From Neisseriaceae bacterium (GTDB lineage: Bacteria > Pseudomonadota > Gammaproteobacteria > Burkholderiales > Neisseriaceae): 35,707 nt of DNA. A model generated the notes under the pieces. That model saw nothing but the letters and a program-made list of their open reading frames with translations, ran no database searches and was not told where the DNA came from. The stretch covers positions 1 through 35,707 of the forward strand of contig JASLBZ010000020.1 in NCBI GenBank assembly GCA_030146285.1, read 5' to 3'. Position 1 is the stretch's first letter. The number at the start of each line of letters is the position of its first letter. Of this stretch, positions 23,571-31,607 are shown piece after piece. Position numbers and translations under genes: made by a program.

Positions 23571-24329
23571 ATGGAAGAAACCACACAACCTTTGGTTGAA
23601 CACTTATTGGAATTGCGCACGCGTTTGGTGCGCATTTTGATTGGTCTTTTGTTGTGCTTTTTGGTGTTAGCACCTTTTAGCAAAGAGCTGTATGCCTTTG
23701 TTGCCAAACCATTGATGGAAGCCTTACCCCAAGGCAACCAAATGCAAGCCATTGATGTCATCGCACCTTTTTTTGTGCCGTTAAAAGTTACGCTCATGGT
23801 GGCTTTTTTGGCGTCCTTGCCCAATACCCTATATCAAGTTTGGGCTTTTGTTGCACCTGCTTTGTACAAGAATGAAAAACGCTTGGTATTCCCGCTGGTG
23901 GGCTCATCTTTTGTATTGTTTTTCTCAGGGATGGCTTTTGCTTATTTCCTTGTGTTTCCCATGATATTTAAATTTCTTGCCGGCATGACACCCGAAGGTG
24001 TGGTGATGGCAACCGACATTGATAAATACCTGTCTTTTATCATGGGAATGTTTATTGCTTTTGGTGTTACGTTTGAAGTGCCCATTGTGGTCATTGTTTT
24101 GAATCGCATGGGCATTGTGTCACAAGAGCAATTAAAAGCAGCCAGACCGTATGTGATTGTCGGTGCTTTTGTGGTGGCCGCTGTGATTACACCACCTGAT
24201 GTTATTTCTCAGGTGATGTTGGCCGTGCCATTGATTATTTTGTATGAATTGGGTTTGATTGTTTGTCGCTGGGTTAAGGTAAAACCTATGGATGCCGGCG
24301 ATGATGAAATACCAGAAGACGAGTCGTAA
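23571..24329 (+). CDS. tatC: Twin-arginine translocase subunit TatC
   Basis: TatC is the polytopic signal-peptide receptor of the Tat system. The 252-residue protein has six helices. It starts with the HLLELRTRLVRI motif (conserved Glu in ELR), then FVAPALYKNEKRLVFPLV in the first cytoplasmic loop, GMAFAYFLVFP, FGVTFEVPIV and PYVIVGAFVVAAVITPPDVISQ near the end. Every hallmark is present. DUF2069 begins at the base right after its stop. Confidence 0.96.
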   Translation: MEETTQPLVEHLLELRTRLVRILIGLLLCFLVLAPFSKELYAFVAKPLMEALPQGNQMQAIDVIAPFFVPLKVTLMVAFLASLPNTLYQVWAFVAPALYKNEKRLVFPLVGSSFVLFFSGMAFAYFLVFPMIFKFLAGMTPEGVVMATDIDKYLSFIMGMFIAFGVTFEVPIVVIVLNRMGIVSQEQLKAARPYVIVGAFVVAAVITPPDVISQVMLAVPLIILYELGLIVCRWVKVKPMDAGDDEIPEDES

Positions 24330-24707
24330 ATGAATCAAAATGCGGTGTTGGCAAACACCTTAAAAAAAGTGCGCTACATGACTTCATTGGCATTGTTAAG
24401 TTTAATTGTGGTCACCGTGGGTTGGGAGTTGTGGTGGTCACCTTTGCGTGAAGGTGGGTCATGGATGGCATTGAAAGCCTTGCCTTTGTGTCTTTTGATA
24501 CCGGGTATTCTTAAAGGAAACCGTTACACATATCAATACAGCAGTTTGTTGATTTTGTTTTATTTTGCTGAAGCCATCATGCGAATTTTTGACAATGCGC
24601 TTTTGAGTCAAATCTTGGCTGGCATCAGTGTTGTTCTGTGCTTTGTTTTCTTTGTAGGGTGCTTAATTTACTCTAAAAAAACGGCTGCGAAAAAAGTACC
24701 TTCTTAA
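24330..24707 (+). CDS. DUF2069 family membrane protein
   Basis: The 125-residue protein has four membrane helices at about 17-35, 45-62, 65-85 and 93-113, with basic ends. GGSWMALKALPLCLLIPGILKG and YTYQYSSLLILFYFAEAIMR match DUF2069, a small inner-membrane family of unknown function common in proteobacteria. It starts directly after the tatC stop with no gap and ends two bases before the PglL-like gene, so the three are probably on one transcript. Confidence 0.85.
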   Translation: MNQNAVLANTLKKVRYMTSLALLSLIVVTVGWELWWSPLREGGSWMALKALPLCLLIPGILKGNRYTYQYSSLLILFYFAEAIMRIFDNALLSQILAGISVVLCFVFFVGCLIYSKKTAAKKVPS

Positions 24708-24709
24708 AC

Positions 24710-26512
24710 ATGAGTGTTATGCAAAAAATCAAAAATTGGCCGAGTACGGCACTTTTTATAGCCACCACAGCGTTGATGGCTATTTTTATTGTTCCTTTTT
24801 TAATGACTTACCGTGTCGGGCCATTAAGCAGTTTTTATACTGAGAGCGTGGCTTATATTTGTGCAATGTTAGTTGTACTCATGGTCGCTTGCATGGGCTA
24901 TTTGCGAGTGAAACTGCCTTTTGTGGCTTGGGTTTTGATTGTCTTTGCTGCTTATTTATTGCTTCAAACTCAATTTTTAAATTTGTCCATGCCAAGCCAA
25001 GTTTACTTGTGTATTGTGATTTTATTGAGCATGGCTTTGGTGTCATGGGGCATACGAGGATTGATGACGAGACTGGATGGCAAAACAGTCTTTTATGCCA
25101 TTGCCTGTGCACTGGTTTTGGGCACTTTATTGCAAAGTGCCATCATGTGGCTTCAATTTTTTCAGCTTGAAAGCTATTTTGCTGGCATGGTGATGCGGGC
25201 CAAAACCATTAGCAATATTTATGGGCAATTGGGGCAGAGAAACCATTTAGGTCATTACATGACGTGGGGTGTTATTGCCAGTGCTTACTTACTGGCAACC
25301 CGAAAAATACCAGCTTATTGGGGCTGGTTATTGGTAGTTTGGTTGGGTTTGAGTTTGGGTTTGGTGGGTTCGCGTTCCATCACTGTTTATGCGGTTATGG
25401 TTTCTGCCTTGGCATTTGTGGCCATGTTCACGCAAAAGCAACACCGTTCTCAATGGGTGATTTTACTGGTGGCCATGCTTTGGGTTGTATTGATGCAAAG
25501 TATGCTCAGCCATCTTTTCGATTGGTTTGGTTTGCATTTTCAAAGTGGTTTGGACCGAGCTGTAGGTGCTCAAGCAATTGACTCTTCTCGACAGTATGAG
25601 TGGAAAAAGGCATGGTTAATCTTTCAGGCTGCCCCTTGGTTTGGACATGGTTTTGGCAGTTATTCGGTACAAGGATTTTTAATGGACATTCGTCCGGAGT
25701 TCTTGGCTCGAGGGCACACCAATGTTTTGTATGCGCACAGTCACAATTTGGTTTTGCAGTTATTGGCTGAAACAGGTATTGTTGGCACTGCGATTGTGAT
25801 GTTTGGTATGGTCGTTGCTGGTTTGAAGTTGTTGTTACAGCGAAGTGCTGATTACAAAATATTTATTGCTGCAATGCTGCTCGTATCCGTATGTCACAGC
25901 CTATTAGAATACCCACTTTGGTATGTGTTTTTCTTGCTTCCATTCGTGATTTTATTGACCTTGGGTGAGAAAAATGTTCAATTGCAAGCTGTTCATTCTT
26001 GGTACCATTACCGTGCTTGGTTGGGCTTTGTGTTAGCGGTATTTTGTTTGGCTGAAGTCACGCGAATGGCTGTGGTTTACCAAGATATTTTGGTTTTATC
26101 ACGACAAGCGAAAAATGAAACCCACGAACAAAAAGAGCGAAAAATGCTGGATTTGGATGCGATGGCACAACAAGAGTTTTTGCTGTCTTATTACATTCGC
26201 AGTGTTTTGACTCGGCAATTGAATGCCACAGAAGAGGCTTACCCTGTGGCATGGAAAGTTGAGAATGCGAAAGCCACTGCTTTGTATCGACCTTTTGGCA
26301 GTCAGGCATTTAAGTGGTCGCTGTACCAAATGCGTTTGGGCAATACGGAAGAAGCGTTAAAATGGTCTGAATATGTTTGGCGCTACTATCCCAATTTGAT
26401 TCCATCGTATCGCCGCAGCATTGATGCTGCACCGGTTTTCAAGCCTCTTGCCAAGCCGGCATTGGATGCTTGTTTGCGTTACCAAGCATATAACCCAAAG
26501 CTTGTTTGTTAA
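24710..26512 (+). CDS. pglL: PglL-like O-oligosaccharyltransferase (Wzy/WaaL superfamily)
   Basis: PglL-type enzymes move a lipid-linked glycan onto Ser/Thr of periplasmic proteins such as pilin. The 600-residue protein has about 11-12 membrane helices, a large periplasmic loop at about 275-350, and a soluble C-terminus from about 450, as in neisserial PglL. Key positions match residues reported as essential there: GQRNHLGHY near 175-182 (equivalent of Q178), AHSHNLVLQLLAETG at 342-356 with H345 (equivalent of H349), and LEYPLWY ending at Y405. An O-antigen ligase is the main alternative, but the GQRNH and LEYP motifs favour PglL. No glycan or pilin genes are next to it. Confidence 0.8.
   Translation: MSVMQKIKNWPSTALFIATTALMAIFIVPFLMTYRVGPLSSFYTESVAYICAMLVVLMVACMGYLRVKLPFVAWVLIVFAAYLLLQTQFLNLSMPSQVYLCIVILLSMALVSWGIRGLMTRLDGKTVFYAIACALVLGTLLQSAIMWLQFFQLESYFAGMVMRAKTISNIYGQLGQRNHLGHYMTWGVIASAYLLATRKIPAYWGWLLVVWLGLSLGLVGSRSITVYAVMVSALAFVAMFTQKQHRSQWVILLVAMLWVVLMQSMLSHLFDWFGLHFQSGLDRAVGAQAIDSSRQYEWKKAWLIFQAAPWFGHGFGSYSVQGFLMDIRPEFLARGHTNVLYAHSHNLVLQLLAETGIVGTAIVMFGMVVAGLKLLLQRSADYKIFIAAMLLVSVCHSLLEYPLWYVFFLLPFVILLTLGEKNVQLQAVHSWYHYRAWLGFVLAVFCLAEVTRMAVVYQDILVLSRQAKNETHEQKERKMLDLDAMAQQEFLLSYYIRSVLTRQLNATEEAYPVAWKVENAKATALYRPFGSQAFKWSLYQMRLGNTEEALKWSEYVWRYYPNLIPSYRRSIDAAPVFKPLAKPALDACLRYQAYNPKLVC
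25623..25634 (-). repeat. DNA uptake sequence, 11/12 match, inside the pglL-like gene
   Basis: Minus-strand GGGCAGCCTGAA differs from consensus at the first base only. Confidence 0.55.
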
Positions 26513-26525
26513 GGCGATAGACATC

Positions 26526-26560
26526 AAAAAAGACTGGCAATAAAATGGCCAGTCTTTTTT
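26526..26560. terminator. Bidirectional terminator between convergent genes
   Basis: Perfect 13-base arms (AAAAAAGACTGGC and complement), 9-base loop, with A and T runs on both sides. It ends the his/tat/pglL strand and the opposing cyclodeaminase operon. Confidence 0.85.
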
Positions 26561-26576
26561 AGTTGGATTGTCTTAA

Positions 26577-27566
26577 TCAAACATCCACATTCACGCCAAT
26601 GTTTTTTTGTAAGGCTTGTTGGTATACACCTTGAGCCACAGCCAAATCAAAGTAAGCAGCACCCACACATTTGAAAAATGTGATTTCTTCTTCATTTTCA
26701 CGAGCGCAAATATTGGAAACAATGACGTCAGCCAATTCACCATGGATTTTGTCATATGACCAATTGTCTTGCGCATTGGCGTGAATTAATTCGCCAGCTT
26801 CTTCGGTCGCACCATGAAAATCATCCACAACAATTTTATGAGCACGTTGAATAAACGTGAAATCCACTTCTTGCATGTCTGGCAAATATGAGCCAACACC
26901 ATTGACATGTGTGCCAGCTTGAATGTCATTGCCATCGAATACAGGTGTTTTAGAGCGGGTTGCACAGTTAATGACATCTGCTTTGCGAACGGCATCCTGA
27001 ACATCGTTGCTGATGTGAATGCTGATGTTAGGATCAATACCAAATGCTTGCAGCTTTTCTTGAAAATCAATTGCTTTATCTTGGGTTGGATTGAATAAAT
27101 GAATGGTTTCAATTTTTCGCACAGCCAACACACCCAAAACCTGTTCAAATGCCATGCCACCAGTGCCAATGACAGTAAGAACTTTGGCGTCTTTTTTGGC
27201 TAAATAGTCAGTTGCCAAACCACTTAATGCACCTGTACGCAAACGCGTTAAATAAGATGCATTCAGTAAGGCCAAATGGTCACCATTTTGGGCATCCGAA
27301 ACCAAAACCACACCTTGGGTCGTGTTTTTGCCACGAGCAGGGTTGTTTGGGAAAATCGTTACCGCTTTCATGGTCATGATTTGTGCAGACAAATCGGCAC
27401 TTGGCATGTACAAAACAGATGCATGGTGCTCAGGAAACTCAATGACGGTACGAAGTGGATTGGCAATTTTGTTGGCAACTTTGGCTTCCAATACTGCTTT
27501 GACATCGACCAGTGCTTCTTGAATGCCATAAATGGACTGAATCAGGGCTTCATTTAAGACTTTCAT
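26577..27566 (-). CDS. Ornithine cyclodeaminase/mu-crystallin family dehydrogenase
   Basis: Family members are NAD(P)-dependent enzymes such as ornithine cyclodeaminase, alanine dehydrogenase or pyrroline-2-carboxylate reductase. In 329 residues this one has the substrate lysine K67 in MTMKAVTIFPNNPARGK, YLTRLRTGALSGLATDYLA, the Rossmann loop VIGTGGMA at 132-139, and GVGSYLPDMQEVD. The exact reaction cannot be settled by reading. I start at the ATG at 27566 with GGAG about 6 bases upstream; an ATG at 27584 would overlap the transporter gene. It begins one base after the transporter stop, so the two likely act together. Confidence 0.82.
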   Translation of the reverse strand: MKVLNEALIQSIYGIQEALVDVKAVLEAKVANKIANPLRTVIEFPEHHASVLYMPSADLSAQIMTMKAVTIFPNNPARGKNTTQGVVLVSDAQNGDHLALLNASYLTRLRTGALSGLATDYLAKKDAKVLTVIGTGGMAFEQVLGVLAVRKIETIHLFNPTQDKAIDFQEKLQAFGIDPNISIHISNDVQDAVRKADVINCATRSKTPVFDGNDIQAGTHVNGVGSYLPDMQEVDFTFIQRAHKIVVDDFHGATEEAGELIHANAQDNWSYDKIHGELADVIVSNICARENEEEITFFKCVGAAYFDLAVAQGVYQQALQKNIGVNVDV

Positions 27567-27567
27567 T

Positions 27568-28857
27568 TCATTCTCCAATTTCATCTAAATTTTGATCGCG
27601 CTTTTCTTTTACACAGCTAATGGCAATCAAAGAAATCACACCAGTAAACATAATGTAAATGGCCACTGGCACGTACGAGTTGTCAAAAGTAGCCAACAAT
27701 GCCACAGCCACCAAAGGCGCTGTACCACCGGCCAATGCTGCACCAATTTGATAACCCAAAGACACGCCAGTATAGCGCACTTCAGCTGAGAACATTTCAG
27801 AGAACATGGTGCCTAAAACGGCTGTAATCGGAGCCCAGATAATACCCAAACCAATAATGGTTGCCAAAGCCAATAAAATAACTGAATCTTGGTGAATCAT
27901 CCAAAAGTAAGGGAAGCTATACAAAATCATCATAACGGTGCCAAAAACATATAAAGGCTTGCGACCAATTTTGTCAGACAATTTGCCCATCATGGGAATC
28001 AATAAGGTGGTGATGATGGTGGCCAACATCACGCAGTTCAATACTTCTGTGCGTGTGAAGCCCAGATTGGTGGTGGCATAAGAAACAATAAAAGTACTGA
28101 AAATATAAAAAGGTGCTGTTTCTACGAATTTGGCGCCAATCGCAATCAACACTTCACGCCAATGGAACTTAAGGGTATCAACAATGGGTAATTTTGGAAT
28201 GTTGCCTTTGGCTTTAACGGCTTTGAATGAAGGGGTTTCATCAATGCCTTTGCGAATCCACAAACCGAACACCACCAGTAGGGCGCTTAAGATAAACGGA
28301 ACGCGCCAGCCCCAGCTGATGAAATCTTCATTGGGAAGCAAAGACATAATCGACAGCGCCAATGTACCCAAAACCATGCCCAAAGGCACACCTGTTTGCG
28401 GTACACTGCCAAAAAAGCCGCGCTTTTCTTTGGGTGCATATTCCACTGCCAAAAGCAGTGCACCGCCCCATTCTCCACCAATGCCCAAACCTTGGATTAA
28501 GCGCAAGCACACCAGTAAAATCGGAGCCCAAATGCCAATGGCTTGGTAAGTGGGTAATAAGCCCATCGCCATGGTAGCAACACCCATTAAGCTTAAGGTA
28601 ATCACCAAGGTTTTCTTGCGGCCAATCCTGTCACCAATGTGACTGAAAATAATGCCGCCAAAGGGGCGAATGAAAAATGCCAAGGCAAAAGAGGCATAAG
28701 CCAGCATTAAACCGACAGTGGGGCTTTCGCTGACAAAAAATATTTGGTTAAAAACCAAGGCTGCGACGGTGCCATATAAAAAATAGTCAAACCACTCAAT
28801 GGCACTGCCGACCAAGCTGGCCAGCAGAACCCTGTTCATTACTTTTGGTTTTTGCAT
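27568..28857 (-). CDS. MFS transporter, metabolite:H+ symporter (MHS) family
   Basis: The 429-residue protein has 12 predicted helices. SAIEWFDYFLYG at 18-29 and the loop motif GDRIGRKKTL at 75-84 are typical of MHS transporters such as ProP, ShiA and citrate carriers. RLIQGLGIGGEWGGALLLAVEYAPKEKRG is another MHS hallmark. Substrate is probably a small organic acid, amino acid or betaine; given the linked cyclodeaminase-family enzyme, an amino or imino acid is a reasonable guess. A good promoter lies upstream at 28942-28969. Confidence 0.87.
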   Translation of the reverse strand: MQKPKVMNRVLLASLVGSAIEWFDYFLYGTVAALVFNQIFFVSESPTVGLMLAYASFALAFFIRPFGGIIFSHIGDRIGRKKTLVITLSLMGVATMAMGLLPTYQAIGIWAPILLVCLRLIQGLGIGGEWGGALLLAVEYAPKEKRGFFGSVPQTGVPLGMVLGTLALSIMSLLPNEDFISWGWRVPFILSALLVVFGLWIRKGIDETPSFKAVKAKGNIPKLPIVDTLKFHWREVLIAIGAKFVETAPFYIFSTFIVSYATTNLGFTRTEVLNCVMLATIITTLLIPMMGKLSDKIGRKPLYVFGTVMMILYSFPYFWMIHQDSVILLALATIIGLGIIWAPITAVLGTMFSEMFSAEVRYTGVSLGYQIGAALAGGTAPLVAVALLATFDNSYVPVAIYIMFTGVISLIAISCVKEKRDQNLDEIGE

Positions 28858-28941
28858 ATTGTTCTCTTCTATTTATCTTTGATGTTTATTTGGGTTTTCA
28901 TGGTTGGCCGTAACCACCGTGAATATTATTAGTGTAATGAT

Positions 28942-28969
28942 TCTATATTTCTTTGTTAAATATTGTCAA
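28942..28969 (-). promoter_or_regulatory. Putative sigma-70 promoter for the MFS-cyclodeaminase operon
   Basis: On the minus strand, a perfect TTGACA (28964-28969), a 16-base spacer and TATAGA (28942-28947). Transcription would start about 80 bases before the MFS ATG. Confidence 0.6.
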
Positions 28970-28980
28970 ACTGCTTTTTC

Positions 28981-28999
28981 CAAAAGGTTGCACCTTTTG
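28981..28999. promoter_or_regulatory. Palindrome just upstream of the MFS promoter
   Basis: Perfect 8-base arms, CAAAAGGT and ACCTTTTG, with a 3-base centre. It is located 12 bases upstream of the -35 box, where activators usually bind. No regulator gene is adjacent. Confidence 0.4.
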
Positions 29000-29017
29000 T
29001 GTTTTATGGTTGCGACT

Positions 29018-29051
29018 AAAAAAGGGAATGATCGAAATCATTCCCTTTTTT
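29018..29051 (-). terminator. Terminator after ppk
   Basis: Perfect 15-base arms (AAAAAAGGGAATGAT and complement) with loop CGAA, 21 bases beyond the ppk stop on the minus strand. The sequence also has T runs on both strands. Confidence 0.88.
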
Positions 29052-29071
29052 GGTGTTACGTTTTTGAAATG

Positions 29072-31138
29072 TTACGCGTGCGTATCGGTGTACTCGTCAA
29101 TTAAAGTATCTTGCAAATGAATGTGTGCTTCATTCTCAAGAGGTGCTACTTTTAGATAGCTGCCGTCGGCTTGCATCTGCCAAGATTGGCAATTGTCAGT
29201 CAGGCTTAAGGTCAAGGTTTCACGGATAATGCTTTGCTTTAACTCAGGGTTTAGAATCGGGGTGCAGGTTTCAATGCGTCGGAAGAAGTTTCGACCCATC
29301 CAATCGGCACTGGAAATAAAGACTTTTTCTTGCGCATCATGGTAAAAATAAAAGACACGAGAATGCTCCAATAAACGACCGATAATAGAACGAACGGTGA
29401 TGTTTTCTGACAAGCCTTTAACGCCAGGACGAAGCGCGCAGATACCACGGACAATTAAATCGACTTTAACGCCTGCTTGACTGGCTTCATACAGTTTATC
29501 AATAACACTGGGCTCAAGTAGTGAGTTCATTTTGGCCATAATCAAGGCTTTTTTGCCTTGTTTTGCTGCCGCAATCTCATGGTCGATATTGGCTAAAATC
29601 ATATTGTATAAAGTAAAAGGGCTTTGATACAAACGGGATAATTTGCTAGGTTGTCCTAGGCCTGTGATTTCCATGAAAAGCTGATTCACATCGGCAGTGA
29701 TTTTGTCATCGGTGGTTAACAAGCCCAAATCAGTATAAAAGCGCGAAGTGCTTTGATGGTAATTGCCCGTACCTAAGTGGGCATAACTTTTCAATTGACC
29801 TTCTTCACGGCGTACAACCAGTGCCATTTTGGCATGGACTTTGTAACCATACACACCATACACCACGTGAGCGCCCACATGTTCTAATTGCTTGGCCCAA
29901 TTGACATTGGTTTCTTCATCAAAACGGGCACGCAATTCCATCACAACAGTCACTTGCTTGCCAACCATGGCCGCTTGAATCAAGGCTTTGATTAGGTCTG
30001 AATTCATGCCTGTTCGGTAAATGGTCATTTTGATGGCAACCACATTCACATCTTGCGATGCTTCTTGAATGAAATTAATCACCGGCTGGAATGATTGGTA
30101 AGGGTGGTGCAATAACACTTCAGTGTGGCGCAATGCGTCAAAAATCGAACTGGCGTTTTGCAATGGTTTTGGCAAAGATGGCAAAAAAGGTGAGAATTTT
30201 AAATCAGGTCGCTCTACCATATCAGGCACAGCCATTAGGCGTACCAAGTTCACTGGGCCATTTACACGGTAAAGTTCTGCATTGCTCAGTTCAAAATGCT
30301 CTAATAAAAAATCACTGACATGGCTTGGGCAATTGCTAGATACTTCTAGGCGCACGGCTTTACCGTATTGTCTGTCATGCAATTCACCTTGAATGGCAAT
30401 GCGTAAGTCTTTTAAATCTTCCTCATCCACCGTCAACTCACTGTCACGGGTAAGTCTAAATTGGTGACAACCTTTGATGGTCATGCCACGGAATAAAGTA
30501 TGAACATGAGAGTGCAAGATGGAAGACAAAAATACAAAGCCGGTATTGCCGTCGCAAAGCTCCGGCGGTAAGGCAACCACGCGCGGTAAAATACGCGGCG
30601 CTTGTACAATGGCCATGCCAGAAGCTCGTCCAAAAGCATCTTTGCCTTCCAATTCAACAGCAAAGTTTAACGATTTATTCAATGGACGGGGAAAGGGATG
30701 CGAAGGGTCCAGGCCAATGGGAGTTAGAACAGGGTAAACTTCACGGTTGAAATACTCTTTGATCCAAAGACTTTGTTCATTTGTCCATTCATGTCTGTGG
30801 TAAAAATAAATGTTTTCTTGGCGCAATAAAGGCACCAATTCTTCATTGAATACACGGTATTGATCTGCAATGAGGCGCTGTGCTTTTTCTGTGACTTTGG
30901 CAATCACTTGGTGGGGGAAGTCGCCGTTCATTAATTGTAAATTGGGATTGAGTTTTAATTGTGCTCTTAACCATGCCATGCGAACTTCAAAAAATTCGTC
31001 TAGGTTTGACGATACAATGCACACAAATTTTAAGCGTTCCAATAAAGGCACGTTGGCATCTTTGGCTTGTGCCAAAACACGACGGTTAAATGCCAATAAG
31101 CTGATTTCTCGACAAATGAATTTTTCTGCGGCTTCCAT
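29072..31138 (-). CDS. ppk: Polyphosphate kinase 1
   Basis: PPK1 makes inorganic polyphosphate from ATP, reversibly. The 688-residue protein has the usual layout: N-terminal domain with FICREISLLAFNRRVLAQA, the head domain, and two PLD-like catalytic domains. The autophosphorylated histidine is H435 in YKVHAKMAL, the same number as in E. coli, with AHLGTGNYHQSTSRFYTDLGLLT following. HDAQEKVFISSADWMGRNFFRRIE carries the second catalytic region. An AAGG ribosome site precedes the ATG. It lies between two strong hairpins and is probably transcribed alone. Confidence 0.97.
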   Translation of the reverse strand: MEAAEKFICREISLLAFNRRVLAQAKDANVPLLERLKFVCIVSSNLDEFFEVRMAWLRAQLKLNPNLQLMNGDFPHQVIAKVTEKAQRLIADQYRVFNEELVPLLRQENIYFYHRHEWTNEQSLWIKEYFNREVYPVLTPIGLDPSHPFPRPLNKSLNFAVELEGKDAFGRASGMAIVQAPRILPRVVALPPELCDGNTGFVFLSSILHSHVHTLFRGMTIKGCHQFRLTRDSELTVDEEDLKDLRIAIQGELHDRQYGKAVRLEVSSNCPSHVSDFLLEHFELSNAELYRVNGPVNLVRLMAVPDMVERPDLKFSPFLPSLPKPLQNASSIFDALRHTEVLLHHPYQSFQPVINFIQEASQDVNVVAIKMTIYRTGMNSDLIKALIQAAMVGKQVTVVMELRARFDEETNVNWAKQLEHVGAHVVYGVYGYKVHAKMALVVRREEGQLKSYAHLGTGNYHQSTSRFYTDLGLLTTDDKITADVNQLFMEITGLGQPSKLSRLYQSPFTLYNMILANIDHEIAAAKQGKKALIMAKMNSLLEPSVIDKLYEASQAGVKVDLIVRGICALRPGVKGLSENITVRSIIGRLLEHSRVFYFYHDAQEKVFISSADWMGRNFFRRIETCTPILNPELKQSIIRETLTLSLTDNCQSWQMQADGSYLKVAPLENEAHIHLQDTLIDEYTDTHA

Positions 31139-31217
31139 AACTGACCTTAGTATTGTGTTGTATCATTGATTTGGGTTGCGAAGGCTTATTCTTCACATCT
31201 GATTTTTACGGATAAAA

Positions 31218-31241
31218 AAGGCTGCCTATATAAGGCAGCCT
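31218..31241 (-). terminator. Terminator after yggX, built from uptake-sequence arms
   Basis: Arms AGGCTGCCT (31219-31227) and AGGCAGCCT (31233-31241) with a 5-base loop. On the minus strand the stem is followed by six T residues, just beyond the yggX stop. Confidence 0.8.
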
Positions 31242-31244
31242 GAA
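31233..31244 (+). repeat. DNA uptake sequence, AGGCAGCCTGAA, perfect
   Basis: 12/12 match forming one arm of the yggX terminator. Confidence 0.8.
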
Positions 31245-31246
31245 TA

Positions 31247-31519
31247 TTATTCTGTAGGAGGGGTGTAACCACCGATGTCATCAACACCATCACCAAAGAA
31301 ATAATTTTCCATTTGACCTGTGATGTATTGGCGAGAGCGCGCATCAGCTAAGCTTAAGCGATTTTCATTGATTAACATGGTTTGGTAGTTTAACCAACCT
31401 TCCCATGCTTCTTGTGAAACATTTTCAAAAATGCGTTGGCCCAAAGCATTTGGCAACGGCGCAAATTTCATACCAGCGGCTTCTTTTCCCAGTTTTACAC
31501 ATTTAACCATGCGAGTCAT
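31247..31519 (-). CDS. yggX: Probable Fe(2+)-trafficking protein YggX
   Basis: YggX helps protect iron-sulfur proteins from oxidative damage and may carry Fe2+. The 90-residue protein has the single conserved cysteine at residue 7 (MVKCVKLGKEAAGM), the central LGQRIFENVSQEAWEGWL, QTMLINENRLSLADARSRQYI and the FFGDGVDDIGGY tail. It looks very like the neisserial form. The ATG at 31519 has AAAAGGA at 31528-31534. It lies 88 bases downstream of argA on the minus strand and is closed by a hairpin. Confidence 0.95.
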   Translation of the reverse strand: MTRMVKCVKLGKEAAGMKFAPLPNALGQRIFENVSQEAWEGWLNYQTMLINENRLSLADARSRQYITGQMENYFFGDGVDDIGGYTPPTE

Positions 31520-31607
31520 ACGTCGTGTCCTTTTATGTTCAAGCTTATTTTACAATCAATTCTATTGAGGCTTATTGTAAAGGATAACATCTTATTTGAA
31601 CACTGTA

